DNA from: Chitinophaga pinensis
Lineage (GTDB): Bacteria > Pseudomonadota > Gammaproteobacteria > Burkholderiales > SG8-41
DNA: 48,855 bases
Assembly (NCBI GenBank): GCA_943329075.2
Contig: CALQCM020000033.1
Coordinates: forward strand, 1 to 48,855
Reading direction: 5' to 3'
Under the pieces are notes generated by a model that was given only the letters and a program-made list of their open reading frames with translations, was not told where the DNA came from and ran no database searches. This document shows, one piece after another, positions 6,778-16,553 of the stretch (position 1 is the stretch's first letter; each line of letters begins with the position of its first letter). The position numbers were made by a program, and so were the translations under genes.

Positions 6778-8313
6778 TCAATAGCTGGTCGGCCAGTTGC
6801 CGAGTTTGTGCTGGCCGACGCCGTTGTTCAAACGCAGGCGGTGCACTTCCAGCGTGCGTTTCAGATAGGCACGCGTGTCGCGCGGGTCGATCACGTTCTG
6901 CGCATCGTAGAGTTCGGCCAGACCCCACGCCGACGTATCACGCGTAACTTCCTTGATGAGTTCGGCAAAGCGATCCGGGTCATCCTCCTTTTTCACGCCA
7001 TAGAGAATATTGACGCTGACGGCGGGATCCATGAAGCCGAGATCGGCGGTCGGCCAGACTGCGACTTCGTCTGCATTTTTATTGCCTGCCATGTTGATGT
7101 AGGCCTGGCCGTAACTTTTGCGCATGATGACGGTAATCTTCGGTACTGTGACCTGCGTCATGGCGTTCATCCAGTTGATGACCTTGCCGGGCATGCCACG
7201 CAGCTCGCCCTCGACGCCAATCAGAAAGCCCGGCACGTCGACGAGAAAGACGAGCGGAATGTTGTAGGAATCGCACAGCACCATGAAACTGATGACCTTC
7301 TGGCAGGCATCGGCATCCAGCGCGCCGCCCTTGAACAGCGGGTTGCTGGCAATAAAGCCGACGCTGCGGCCGTCGATGCGCGCGAGCATCGTGCACAGCG
7401 ATTTTCCGAAGCGCTCTTTGACTTCGAAGCTGCTATCGGTATCGGCGATCACTTTGATCACCTTGCGCACATCGTAGACCTGGTTGCGCGACTCCGGCAC
7501 GATGTCGAGCATGGCCTGGCAAGCGTCATCGGAACCGGCGGGCACCGGATGAACGGGCGGCGCTTCGTTACGATGGCTCGGCAGATATGATAGAAAGCGC
7601 TGCACGGCGGCCAGCGCCTGCTCGTCGGTGTCGACCGCCATGTCGACGAGTCCGGAGACGCCGGTCAGCAGTTTCCAGCCGCCGAGTTCTTCCGCGTCTA
7701 TTTTTTTGTTGATGGCGATGGAGGTCACATTAGGACTGGCGATCGCCATGATTGCGCCCTTGCGCATGACCACGAAATCCGACATCGCCGAATACCAGGT
7801 CGAGGAACCGTAACAGGGCCCGAGCAGCGCCGAGACCCACGGCGTTTCGCGCAGGCGCTGATATTCGACGGGGTCCTGCGCAATGATCGAACGCCCGGCC
7901 GCGCCCATGCGATCCGGCATGCGCGCGCCGCTCGATTCGCCGAGCATGATCAACGGCAGGCCGCGCTTGGTCGCCGTTTCCTTGGTATGGCGGATTTTTT
8001 TCATGTTAATCACCGACGACGAGGCACCGAGCACGGTGAAATCGTTGGAGACAATCGCGACTTCGCGGCCGTTGATGCGCGCGAAGCCGGCGACTTTACC
8101 GTCGGCGGGCGTTTTGGCCCGCACCTCGGGCCGGATGCCGGCGGCAAAGCGGCCGGATTCGAAAAAGCTGCCCGGGTCGACCAGCGTGTCGATGCGTTCA
8201 CGCGCATTCAGATGGCCTTCGGCTTTGCGCCTGGCGAGTTTCTCCGGGCCGCCCATGGCGAGCGCGCGCTCGGTGCGTTCGCGCAGTTGTTTCAAAGGTT
8301 CTTCGAATGCCAT
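6778..8313 (-). CDS. Acyl-CoA carboxylase carboxyltransferase subunit (paralogue 3)
   Basis: This is a 511-residue PccB-type carboxyltransferase, the same length as the protein at 928-2463 and clearly its paralogue: both begin MAFE and end WPTSY, and share GGALDADAC and YLPSH.NEAPPV. Landmarks include GESSGARMPDRMGAAG, IASNPLFKGGALDADA and FLVDVPGFLIG. By alignment its chain-length position is Ile406, the residue found in Streptomyces AccB, which accepts acetyl-, propionyl- and butyryl-CoA; this prediction for the present protein is inference. It lies 40 bp downstream of tctC in the same direction and is probably co-transcribed with that solute-binding protein. This couples uptake of an organic acid with carboxylation of its CoA thioester. 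It has no biotin carboxylase beside it and must share one. Confidence 0.92.
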   Translation of the reverse strand: MAFEEPLKQLRERTERALAMGGPEKLARRKAEGHLNARERIDTLVDPGSFFESGRFAAGIRPEVRAKTPADGKVAGFARINGREVAIVSNDFTVLGASSSVINMKKIRHTKETATKRGLPLIMLGESSGARMPDRMGAAGRSIIAQDPVEYQRLRETPWVSALLGPCYGSSTWYSAMSDFVVMRKGAIMAIASPNVTSIAINKKIDAEELGGWKLLTGVSGLVDMAVDTDEQALAAVQRFLSYLPSHRNEAPPVHPVPAGSDDACQAMLDIVPESRNQVYDVRKVIKVIADTDSSFEVKERFGKSLCTMLARIDGRSVGFIASNPLFKGGALDADACQKVISFMVLCDSYNIPLVFLVDVPGFLIGVEGELRGMPGKVINWMNAMTQVTVPKITVIMRKSYGQAYINMAGNKNADEVAVWPTADLGFMDPAVSVNILYGVKKEDDPDRFAELIKEVTRDTSAWGLAELYDAQNVIDPRDTRAYLKRTLEVHRLRLNNGVGQHKLGNWPTSY

Positions 8314-8353
8314 AGCTTCTCTCCGCTTCGGGTTAATGCGTGGACCGGGTGGT

Positions 8354-9322
8354 TTACTGCAGCTCGACGTTGGCGTCCTTGATGACTTTCGCCCATTTCA
8401 CGATTTCAGCCTTGATGTGCGCGTCGAATTCCGCCGGCGTACTGCCGACCGGTTCGGCGCCAAGATCGGAGAGGCGTGAATGAACATCGGGCATTTTGAG
8501 GATGCGCGCGGTTTCCGCTGAAAGTTTGTTGACGATGTCGCGCGGGGTATTTGCCGGTGCGAGCAGTCCGAACCAGGCCACCGCGACATAACCCTGAACG
8601 CCGGCCTCCGCCATGGTGGGAATTTCCGCTGCGGCGGGTGAGCGCTTCGACGTGCTGACGGCAAGCGCGCGCACGCGGCCGGCCTTGATCTGCGGTGTAT
8701 AGGCCGGCATGTTGCTGAATGACAAACTGATCTGGCCCGCCATGACATCGGCGAGCACGCCGGCGTCGCCCTTGTAGGGCACGTGGTTCATTTTCACGCC
8801 GGCCATTGACATGAAGAGTTCGGTCGACATGTGGCCGGTGCTGCCATAGCCGGGCGAGCCGAAATTCACCTTGCCGGGATTGGCACGCAGATAAGCGATC
8901 AGCTCTTTGACATCCTTGACCGGCATATTGTTGTTGACGACGAGCACGTTGGGCACCGTAGCAACGAGGCTGATGCCGGCGAAGTCTTTCACCGCATCGA
9001 AACCGAGTTTGCGATAGAGCCCCGGATTGACGCCGTGCGGCGCCGCCGTCGTCATCAAGAGCGTATAGCCGTCGGGGGTGGCTTTGGCGGCGTATTCGGT
9101 GCCGATGTTGCCGTTGGCGCCGGGGCGGTTATCGACGATCACCGGCTGGCCCCACGCTTCGGTCAGTTTCTGGCCGATGGCGCGCGCCAGAATATCGGTG
9201 GTGCCCGCGGGCGTATAGGCGACGACGATGCGGATCGGTTTGGCCGGATAAACATCCGCGGCATTGGCCGTCACTGCGGCGATGGCGTAAAGGCCCCATG
9301 CAAAATTGACACTGCGTTTCAT
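8354..9322 (-). CDS. tctC: Tripartite tricarboxylate transporter substrate-binding protein (Bug/TctC family)
   Basis: This 322-residue periplasmic binding protein begins with a signal peptide (MKRSVNFAWGLYAIAAVTANA, cleavage before ADVYP). YPAKPIRIVV, PAGTTDILAR, NRPGANGNIG and VPYKG are hallmarks of the Bug family, whose members bind organic acids such as citrate, succinate or aromatic carboxylates for TctAB. The start at 9322 is supported by GGAG seven bases upstream. Unusually for an operon of this kind, a strong intrinsic terminator separates it from tctA, so it is either expressed from its own promoter or by read-through at a lower level. The acyl-CoA carboxyltransferase 3 gene follows directly. 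The ligand cannot be read from the sequence. Confidence 0.92.
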   Translation of the reverse strand: MKRSVNFAWGLYAIAAVTANAADVYPAKPIRIVVAYTPAGTTDILARAIGQKLTEAWGQPVIVDNRPGANGNIGTEYAAKATPDGYTLLMTTAAPHGVNPGLYRKLGFDAVKDFAGISLVATVPNVLVVNNNMPVKDVKELIAYLRANPGKVNFGSPGYGSTGHMSTELFMSMAGVKMNHVPYKGDAGVLADVMAGQISLSFSNMPAYTPQIKAGRVRALAVSTSKRSPAAAEIPTMAEAGVQGYVAVAWFGLLAPANTPRDIVNKLSAETARILKMPDVHSRLSDLGAEPVGSTPAEFDAHIKAEIVKWAKVIKDANVELQ

Positions 9323-9408
9323 GCATTTTCTCCGTTGAATCGGAAAACGGGATTTTACGGTGCGGCGGGCACACCTGCCGCGAATTCCGCTTGGTTTGGC
9401 TGCCCTCG

Positions 9409-9439
9409 AAAAAAAAGCCCCGGCGAACCGGGGCTTTTT
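9409..9439 (-). terminator. Intrinsic terminator after tctA
   Basis: A perfect 12-bp stem (9412-9423 with 9428-9439) closes a four-base loop. On the minus strand the GC-rich stem is followed by eight T residues, a textbook rho-independent terminator 19 bp past the tctA stop. In the other direction it has five T residues and could also work. It lies between tctA and tctC, so it should partly uncouple transporter membrane subunits from the binding protein. Confidence 0.9.
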
Positions 9440-9457
9440 GATTTCGACGCCGGACAA

Positions 9458-10975
9458 TCAATCGTCGGCAACTTCGAGAATCTCGCGTTTCTTCTGGAAC
9501 TGCGGCAGCACCACCATCAGCAGCAAGGCGAAAGACACCAGCAACATCCCCAGGCTGATCGGGCGCGTGAAGAACACGCTCGGATCGCCGCGGGAAATCA
9601 GCATGGCGCGACGCAGGTTCTCTTCCATCAGCGGTCCGAGCACGAAGCCGAGAATCAGCGGTGCGGCCTCGCAACCCCACTTCGATGCGTAGTAGCCGAA
9701 GAACCCGAACAGCGCGGCCATGTAGACTTCGAACGGCGAGTTGTTGATCGAGTAAGCGCCGATCGCGATGAACAGCAGGATGCTCGGGTACAGCACGCGA
9801 TACGGGATCTTCAGGAACTGCACCCACATGCCGATCAGCGGCAGGTTCAGGATGACCAGCATCAGGTTGCCGATCCACATCGAGGCGATCATGCCCCAGA
9901 AGAGGTCGGGCTTCTGCGTCATCACCTGCGGTCCCGGCGCGATACCCTGAATCGTCATCGCACCGACCATCAGCGCCATCACCGCACCGGTCGGGATACC
10001 CAGCGTCAGCAGCGGAATAAAGCAGGTCTGCGCCGAGGCGTTGTTTGCCGACTCGGGGCCGGCCACGCCTTCGATCGCCCCCTTGCCGAAGCGCGTCGGA
10101 TCCTTCGCCAGTTTCTTCTCCAGCGTGTAGGAGGAGAACGAGGCGATAACCGTGTGCGAACCGGGCAGAATGCCGAAGACGGTGCCGAGGGCCGTGCCGC
10201 GCATGATCGGGCCGATCGAGGCCTTGACGTCTTCCCAACTCGGCATCAGGCTGGTCACCTTGGACACTTCGACGTTCTTGGTTTCCGAGGTCTGGCCGAG
10301 ATTGCTGATGATTTCGCCGAAGCCGAACATGCCCATGGCGACCGACACGAAGCCGATACCGTCGGACAGTTCCGAAACGCCGAAACTATAACGCGCAATA
10401 CCTGAATTGACGTCGGTACCAACGATCCCGCCGAGCAGGCCGATGACGATCATGCCGATCGCCTTGATCAGCGAGCCGGAGGCCAGCACGACGGCGGCGA
10501 TCAGGCCCAGCACCATCATCGAGAAGTATTCGGCAGCGCCGAATTCAAACGCGAGTTCGGCCAGCGGCGGTCCAAATAACGCGATCAGCACGGTGCCGAC
10601 ACAACCCGCAAAGAACGAGCCGAGCGCGGCAATCGCCAGGGCCGGTCCGGCTCTTCCCTGTCGCCCCATCTGGTAACCGTCGATACAGGTCACCACCGAC
10701 GACGATTCACCGGGCAGGTTGACCAGAATGGCCGTGGTCGAACCGCCATAGCTGGCACCGTAGTAAATGCCGGCCAACATGATCAGTGCCGGGATCGGCG
10801 GCAGGTTGAAGGTAATCGGCAGCAACATCGCGATGGTGGCGACCGGTCCGATGCCGGGCAATACACCAATCAGCGTGCCGAGCAGACAGCCGATAAAACA
10901 GTACATCAGGTTCTGGGCGCTCATGGCGACCGTGAACCCGAGAATCAAATTGCTAAATACCGCTGATAAATCCAT
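9458..10975 (-). CDS. tctA: Tripartite tricarboxylate transporter large membrane subunit TctA
   Basis: This 505-residue inner-membrane permease has about a dozen hydrophobic segments. Signature motifs are [40 protein letters not shown] and, in the second half, [13 protein letters not shown] and [22 protein letters not shown], the internally duplicated pattern of TctA. It forms the ion-coupled translocation path with TctB and takes substrate from the TctC protein. GAGGAG precedes the ATG, and tctB lies 29 bp upstream in the same direction. A strong terminator follows the stop codon. Confidence 0.96.
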   Translation of the reverse strand: MDLSAVFSNLILGFTVAMSAQNLMYCFIGCLLGTLIGVLPGIGPVATIAMLLPITFNLPPIPALIMLAGIYYGASYGGSTTAILVNLPGESSSVVTCIDGYQMGRQGRAGPALAIAALGSFFAGCVGTVLIALFGPPLAELAFEFGAAEYFSMMVLGLIAAVVLASGSLIKAIGMIVIGLLGGIVGTDVNSGIARYSFGVSELSDGIGFVSVAMGMFGFGEIISNLGQTSETKNVEVSKVTSLMPSWEDVKASIGPIMRGTALGTVFGILPGSHTVIASFSSYTLEKKLAKDPTRFGKGAIEGVAGPESANNASAQTCFIPLLTLGIPTGAVMALMVGAMTIQGIAPGPQVMTQKPDLFWGMIASMWIGNLMLVILNLPLIGMWVQFLKIPYRVLYPSILLFIAIGAYSINNSPFEVYMAALFGFFGYYASKWGCEAAPLILGFVLGPLMEENLRRAMLISRGDPSVFFTRPISLGMLLVSFALLLMVVLPQFQKKREILEVADD

Positions 10976-11004
10976 GGTGTTGTCCGCTCCTCAAATTTTG
11001 CTGT

Positions 11005-11460
11005 TCAAGACCACGGGAAGAGCTTGAACGGCAAGCCCAAGCCATAATAGAAAATGCCGACGCAGACCGACGGCATTACGATCATACCGATTAACTGTTC
11101 TTTCCAGCGGAAATCCCAGCCGCCGAAGGCGCCAAGCAGCATCATCACGGCGGCCGCGATCACCATCCCCGCGGTACCAATCAGTGCGGCAAACAAACAG
11201 GCCGCGCCAATAATACAAAGCAGAGGCCGCCAGTGTGTTTTCGTCGGCAACTCTGCATCTGTGCTTGCAAAAGAACGGAATAGCAAGATCAGGCCGAGAA
11301 AAATCAGCAAGCCGCCAAGGATCGTCGGGAAATACGCCGGGCCCATACGCACCGCTGTACCCATCGGATAATTCGTTGCGAAACCCGCAAAGAATCCACC
11401 GATGGAGATGTACAAAACGCCCGCGTTGAAGTCCTTTCTGTCACGATTGTGAAACGCCAT
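11005..11460 (-). CDS. tctB: Tripartite tricarboxylate transporter small membrane subunit TctB
   Basis: This 151-residue protein has four hydrophobic segments in the pattern of TctB (for example GVLYISIGGFFAGFA and YFPTILGGLLIFLGLILLF). RMGPAYFPTILGG is the usual conserved loop. A strong GAGGAGG ribosome site lies just before the ATG at 11460. It is the first gene of the tctBA unit; the 184 bp upstream contain an 8-bp inverted repeat (11562-11569/11579-11586) but no convincing promoter by eye. It works with TctA in the inner membrane. Confidence 0.92.
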   Translation of the reverse strand: MAFHNRDRKDFNAGVLYISIGGFFAGFATNYPMGTAVRMGPAYFPTILGGLLIFLGLILLFRSFASTDAELPTKTHWRPLLCIIGAACLFAALIGTAGMVIAAAVMMLLGAFGGWDFRWKEQLIGMIVMPSVCVGIFYYGLGLPFKLFPWS

Positions 11461-11644
11461 CTGACCTCCTCAAAAAATCAAATCGAAATCTTTTTATACT
11501 GGTCCGCGACGCAAAAAATCCGGCACGAACCAAGTGCACAATTTTGACTGGTTGGAAATGATAGCTTGTTTTCAAAGGACAAGCTACCGCTTGCGCTGCA
11601 AATAATGTGACGCGCGATCTTACCCTGACCAGCTTTCGACCGCT

Positions 11645-12676
11645 CTACGCCGAGAGGGCTTCTTTCTCCATTGCCGCGGTATAACGCCCGAAACAGGCGG
11701 CGCTATTGCATTTGGCACGGTGCATGAGGGCTTTTTGCGCTGCGGCAACGTTAGCGGGTTGGCCTTTCCAGGCTTTGAGCGCCGGCGCCTGCAATGCGCG
11801 GCCATATGAAAAGGACAGCGGCCACGGCAGTTTCGCGCCGCTGGCGTTCATTTCGCTCAAATGCGCGGTCGCCAGCTCGTCGCTTTGGCCGCCGGAGAGG
11901 AAAACAATGCCGGGCACCGACGCGGGTACGGTGCGTTTCAGGCACTGCACCGTCGCTGCAGCCACCTCTTTCACGCTCGCCTGTTGCGGGCAACCCTTGC
12001 CCGAAATCACCATGCTGGCCTTGAGCACCAGATGTTCTGTCCGTACCTGCTGCGTACGAATAGCATCAAACAATGCCTGCAGTGTCGTTGCCGTGACGTA
12101 GAAACAACGCTCGATCGTGTGTGCGCCGTCCATGATCACTTCCGGCTCGACAATCGGCACGATACCGGCTTCCTGGCACAACGCGGCATAACGCGCCAGT
12201 GCGTGGGCGTTGGCACTGATGCAATAGTCGCTCGGAATATTGGCACCGATATTGATCACGGCGCGCCACTTGGCAAACGTCGCGCCGAGTTTTTTGTATT
12301 CGGCGAGCCGCTCGCGCAGGCCGTCGAGCCCCTCGGTCACCTGTTCGCCGGCGGCATTGGCAAGGTCCTTCGCGCCCGTATCGACCTTGATACCGGGCAG
12401 AATGCCGTTTTTCTTCATCGCCGCCGCAAACGGCGTGCCGTCGGCAGTCGCCTGGCGCAGCGTTTCGTCGTAGAGAATCATGCCGCTGATGTACTGCGAG
12501 AGGCCGGGCGGCGTGATCAGCAGATCGCGATACGCGCGCCGCGTTTCCAGCGTCGACTCGACGCCGATGGTATCGAAGCGCTTCTTGATCGTGGCGTTCG
12601 ATTCGTCGATGGCGAGGATGCCCTTGCCCGGGGCGACCATGGCCGCGGCGGTTGCTGCGAGTTCGCGTTCAAACAT
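11645..12676 (-). CDS. fba: Fructose-bisphosphate aldolase, class I (Schiff-base type)
   Basis: This 343-residue aldolase cleaves fructose 1,6-bisphosphate to the two triose phosphates. It belongs to the animal/plant-like class I family, not the zinc-dependent class II family or the DhnA type. All key residues align with rabbit aldolase A: Asp24 in ILAIDES (rabbit Asp33), Lys137 in FAKWR (Lys146), Glu178 in PIVEPE (Glu187) and the Schiff-base Lys219 in LVLKASM (Lys229). The C-terminal tyrosine that tunes the animal enzyme is absent (the end is EKEALSA). It closes the operon tkt-gap-pgk-pyk-fba, where many betaproteobacteria have a class II enzyme instead. It lies 105 bp downstream of pyk. Confidence 0.94.
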   Translation of the reverse strand: MFERELAATAAAMVAPGKGILAIDESNATIKKRFDTIGVESTLETRRAYRDLLITPPGLSQYISGMILYDETLRQATADGTPFAAAMKKNGILPGIKVDTGAKDLANAAGEQVTEGLDGLRERLAEYKKLGATFAKWRAVINIGANIPSDYCISANAHALARYAALCQEAGIVPIVEPEVIMDGAHTIERCFYVTATTLQALFDAIRTQQVRTEHLVLKASMVISGKGCPQQASVKEVAAATVQCLKRTVPASVPGIVFLSGGQSDELATAHLSEMNASGAKLPWPLSFSYGRALQAPALKAWKGQPANVAAAQKALMHRAKCNSAACFGRYTAAMEKEALSA

Positions 12677-12781
12677 GTTGTCTCCTGCGTGTTCTGTTCG
12701 ATTTATTTTGTCTGCCCGCCGGGGGCGAGGCGGAAAGAGCCGTATTTTAACGCCGTGTTTTGCCGGCTGACCACGGCAAAA

Positions 12782-14224
12782 TCAGGCTTTGCGGTGCTCT
12801 CCGACCTTGACGATTTTCATGGTGTTGGTGCCGCCGGCTTTGCCGAATGGCTCGCCGATGGTGAGGACGATATAGTCACCGCGGTGCACGGCGCCGCGCT
12901 TGAGCAATTCGTCCTCGGCCATGTTCAGGGCCCGCTCGGGATTGCGCGCGCCCTTGAACAGGATCGGATAAACGCCGCGGAACAGCGTGACGCGACGGCG
13001 CGTTTCGATCACCGAAGACAAGGCGTAAACCGGCACCTTGGTATTCATGCGCGACATCAGCAATGCCGTCTTGCCGCTCTGTGTCAATGCCGCAATCGCT
13101 TTGATGTTGAGGCTGTTGGACGTAAATATGGTCGCCCGCGCAATCGCTTCTTCCACGCTGCCCGGCAGATCGGTGCGGCGGCGCTCGACCGCGAAAGTGT
13201 CTTCCTTTTCGGCCTCCAGGCAAACGCGCGCCATCGCCGCAATGGTTTCGACGGGGTAGCTGCCGGCCGCGGTTTCAGCCGAGAGCATCACGGCATCCGT
13301 CCCGTCGAGCACCGCGTTGGCAACGTCGGACACTTCGGCGCGGGTCGGAATCGGATTGTTGATCATCGATTCCATCATCTGCGTCGCCGTGATGACGAGT
13401 TTGTTGCGCTCGCGCGCCATGCGGATCATGCGCTTTTGCAGCGCCGGCACCACCGCATCGCCGACTTCGACGGCAAGGTCACCGCGCGCCACCATCACCG
13501 CATCCGAGGCGTCGAGGATTTCGGCCAGCGCCGGGATCGCTTCGGCGCGTTCGATCTTGGCGCAAATCAGGCTGCGTCCCCCGGCCTTGATCATCAAGTC
13601 GCGCGCCCACTGAATGTCGGCGCCCGAGCGCGGGAACGACACGGCGAGGTAATCCGCCTTGAGCTGAGCCGCGACCTTGATGTCCGCCATGTCTTTTTCG
13701 GTCAGCGCCGGCGCCGTCAGGCCGCCGCCCTTGCGATTGATGCCCTTGTTGTTCGACAGCGGGCCACCCTGTTCAACCACGGTGTGAATGCAGGCGCCTT
13801 TGACCTTGGTTACCCCAAGCACAATGCGCCCGTCGTCAAGCAGCAGGGTGTCGCCCGGCACCACGTCCTGCGGCAGATTTTTGTAATCGAGGCCGACGCC
13901 GCTGGAATCGCCGATTTTGCGCTCGGCGTCGAGCACGAACTTGTCGCCGGTGACCAGCGTGATGCGGTCGTTTTTAAAACGACCGATGCGGATTTTCGGC
14001 CCCTGCAGATCGACCAGTACGCCGACCGCGCGGCCGGCCTTGCGCGCCAGCGCACGCACCATTTCCACGCGCGCCGTGTGTTCCTTGGCGGTGCCATGCG
14101 AAAAATTCATGCGCACAACATCCAGCCCGGCCTCGATCATGCGCGCCAGCGTTTTTTCGTCGCTGGACGCGGGGCCGAGTGTTGCGACGATCTTGGTGCG
14201 ACGCGGTGTATAGATTGGTTTCAA
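12782..14224 (-). CDS. pyk: Pyruvate kinase
   Basis: This 480-residue enzyme transfers phosphate from phosphoenolpyruvate to ADP. The N-terminus RRTKIVATLGPASSD, the substrate loop MNFSHG and the active-site segments AKIERAEAI and VMVARGDLAVEVG identify it, and the C-terminal domain ends the protein normally. The start codon is TTG at 14222-14224, with GGAAG about ten bases upstream; no in-frame ATG gives a better N-terminus. The rare start may lower its translation relative to pgk and gap. It lies 91 bp downstream of pgk in the glycolytic operon. An 8-bp inverted repeat (12758-12781) follows the stop, but without a T-run. Confidence 0.95.
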   Translation of the reverse strand: MKPIYTPRRTKIVATLGPASSDEKTLARMIEAGLDVVRMNFSHGTAKEHTARVEMVRALARKAGRAVGVLVDLQGPKIRIGRFKNDRITLVTGDKFVLDAERKIGDSSGVGLDYKNLPQDVVPGDTLLLDDGRIVLGVTKVKGACIHTVVEQGGPLSNNKGINRKGGGLTAPALTEKDMADIKVAAQLKADYLAVSFPRSGADIQWARDLMIKAGGRSLICAKIERAEAIPALAEILDASDAVMVARGDLAVEVGDAVVPALQKRMIRMARERNKLVITATQMMESMINNPIPTRAEVSDVANAVLDGTDAVMLSAETAAGSYPVETIAAMARVCLEAEKEDTFAVERRRTDLPGSVEEAIARATIFTSNSLNIKAIAALTQSGKTALLMSRMNTKVPVYALSSVIETRRRVTLFRGVYPILFKGARNPERALNMAEDELLKRGAVHRGDYIVLTIGEPFGKAGGTNTMKIVKVGEHRKA

Positions 14225-14315
14225 GATGCCCGCTTCCGGTTGGAGAATGTTCGTGTGGCGCAGAGGGTAACGGGATTCGCGCGATTCCTCAATGCTGCGC
14301 TTTTCTTAAAATTGT

Positions 14316-15491
14316 TTACGCGCGCTGTTCGAGGATTTCCACTGCCGGCAGTTTTTTCCCTTCGAGAAACTCGAGAAATGCGCCGCCACCGGTCGAAATA
14401 TAGGAAATGCGGTCTGCAATGCCGTATTTCGCGATCGCCGCGAGCGTATCGCCGCCACCGGCGATTGAAAAACCCTTGGCATCGGCGATGGCCTGCGCAA
14501 CCACCCTGGTGCCGCCGCCGAACTGGTCGTATTCAAACACGCCGACCGGGCCGTTCCAGACGATGGTGCCTGCCTTGGCAATGATGGCGGCCAGTTCCGT
14601 CGCGCTTTTCGGCCCGATATCAAGAATCATGTCGTCGGCGCCGACCTGGTCGGCCGCCACGTGGTTGGCGCGCGCGCGCGCCGACACGTCGGCGCCGACC
14701 ACCACATCCACCGGCAACGGCACGCCGGCACCGCGCGCCTTCATCATGTCGATAATGGCATGCGCTTCGCTGACCAGCCCCGGTTCGGCCAGCGACTTGC
14801 CGATACGCAAACCGGCCGCCAGCAAAAATGTATTCGCGATGCCGCCGCCGACGATCAGCTGGTCAACCTTCTCCGCCAGCGACCTCAAAATGGTCAGCTT
14901 GGTCGACACTTTGGAACCGGCGACGATCGCAACCAGCGGCCGCGCCGGGCTGCGCAAGGCCTTGCCAAGCGCATCAAGTTCGGCGGCCATCAGCGGTCCG
15001 GCACAGGCCACGGCAGCGTATTTGGCAATGCCCTGCGTGGTCGCCTCGGCGCGGTGTGCGGTGCCGAAAGCATCGTTGACGTAGACATCGCACAACGCCG
15101 CCATTTTTCTGGCGAGGGTGTCGTCGTTTTTCTTTTCACCCTGGTTGAAGCGGCAGTTCTCCAGCATGACGACTTCGCCGTTTTTGACAGCGACGCCGTC
15201 GACCCAGTCGCGCTTGAGCGCGACCGCCACACCGAGCAGTTCGCCCATGCGTTTGGCAATGGGCTCGAGCGAATCGGCAGCGCTGAATTCACCCTCGGTC
15301 GGACGTCCCAGATGGGAGGTCACCATCACCGCCGCGCCCGCCTGCAGGGCCTGCCTGACCGCCGGCACCGACGCACGAATGCGCGTGTCGTCGGTGATGT
15401 TGCCGTTGTCGTCCTGCGGCACGTTGAGGTCCGCGCGTATGAACACCCGCTTGCCGGCGAGATTCAGGTCCTGCATTTTGATGACGTTCAT
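14316..15491 (-). CDS. pgk: Phosphoglycerate kinase
   Basis: This 391-residue cytoplasmic enzyme interconverts 1,3-bisphosphoglycerate and 3-phosphoglycerate with ATP formation. [16 protein letters not shown] at the N-terminus, TSHLGRP and the C-terminal nucleotide loop GGGDTLAAI are diagnostic, and the length is normal. It starts with ATG at 15491, 21 bp after gap, so the two are co-transcribed. Together with gap and pyk it supplies the lower half of glycolysis or gluconeogenesis. Confidence 0.96.
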   Translation of the reverse strand: MNVIKMQDLNLAGKRVFIRADLNVPQDDNGNITDDTRIRASVPAVRQALQAGAAVMVTSHLGRPTEGEFSAADSLEPIAKRMGELLGVAVALKRDWVDGVAVKNGEVVMLENCRFNQGEKKNDDTLARKMAALCDVYVNDAFGTAHRAEATTQGIAKYAAVACAGPLMAAELDALGKALRSPARPLVAIVAGSKVSTKLTILRSLAEKVDQLIVGGGIANTFLLAAGLRIGKSLAEPGLVSEAHAIIDMMKARGAGVPLPVDVVVGADVSARARANHVAADQVGADDMILDIGPKSATELAAIIAKAGTIVWNGPVGVFEYDQFGGGTRVVAQAIADAKGFSIAGGGDTLAAIAKYGIADRISYISTGGGAFLEFLEGKKLPAVEILEQRA

Positions 15492-15512
15492 GCGGAAATG
15501 CCGCTGCTGCCG

Positions 15513-16553
<1,041 letters not shown>

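Noticed and set aside
11562..11586. 8-bp inverted repeat upstream of tctB
   Set aside because: There is no T-run on either side and no link to a promoter; it may be chance.
12758..12781. 8-bp inverted repeat after pyk (TTTTGCCG/CGGCAAAA)
   Set aside because: The T and A runs are inside the stem and no U-tract follows, so it is not a convincing terminator.
11861..14584. Long open frame (907 codons) on the plus strand
   Set aside because: It runs antisense to the aldolase and pyruvate kinase genes. The composition is His/Arg-rich, as expected from a shadow frame in GC-rich DNA, with no recognisable domain.
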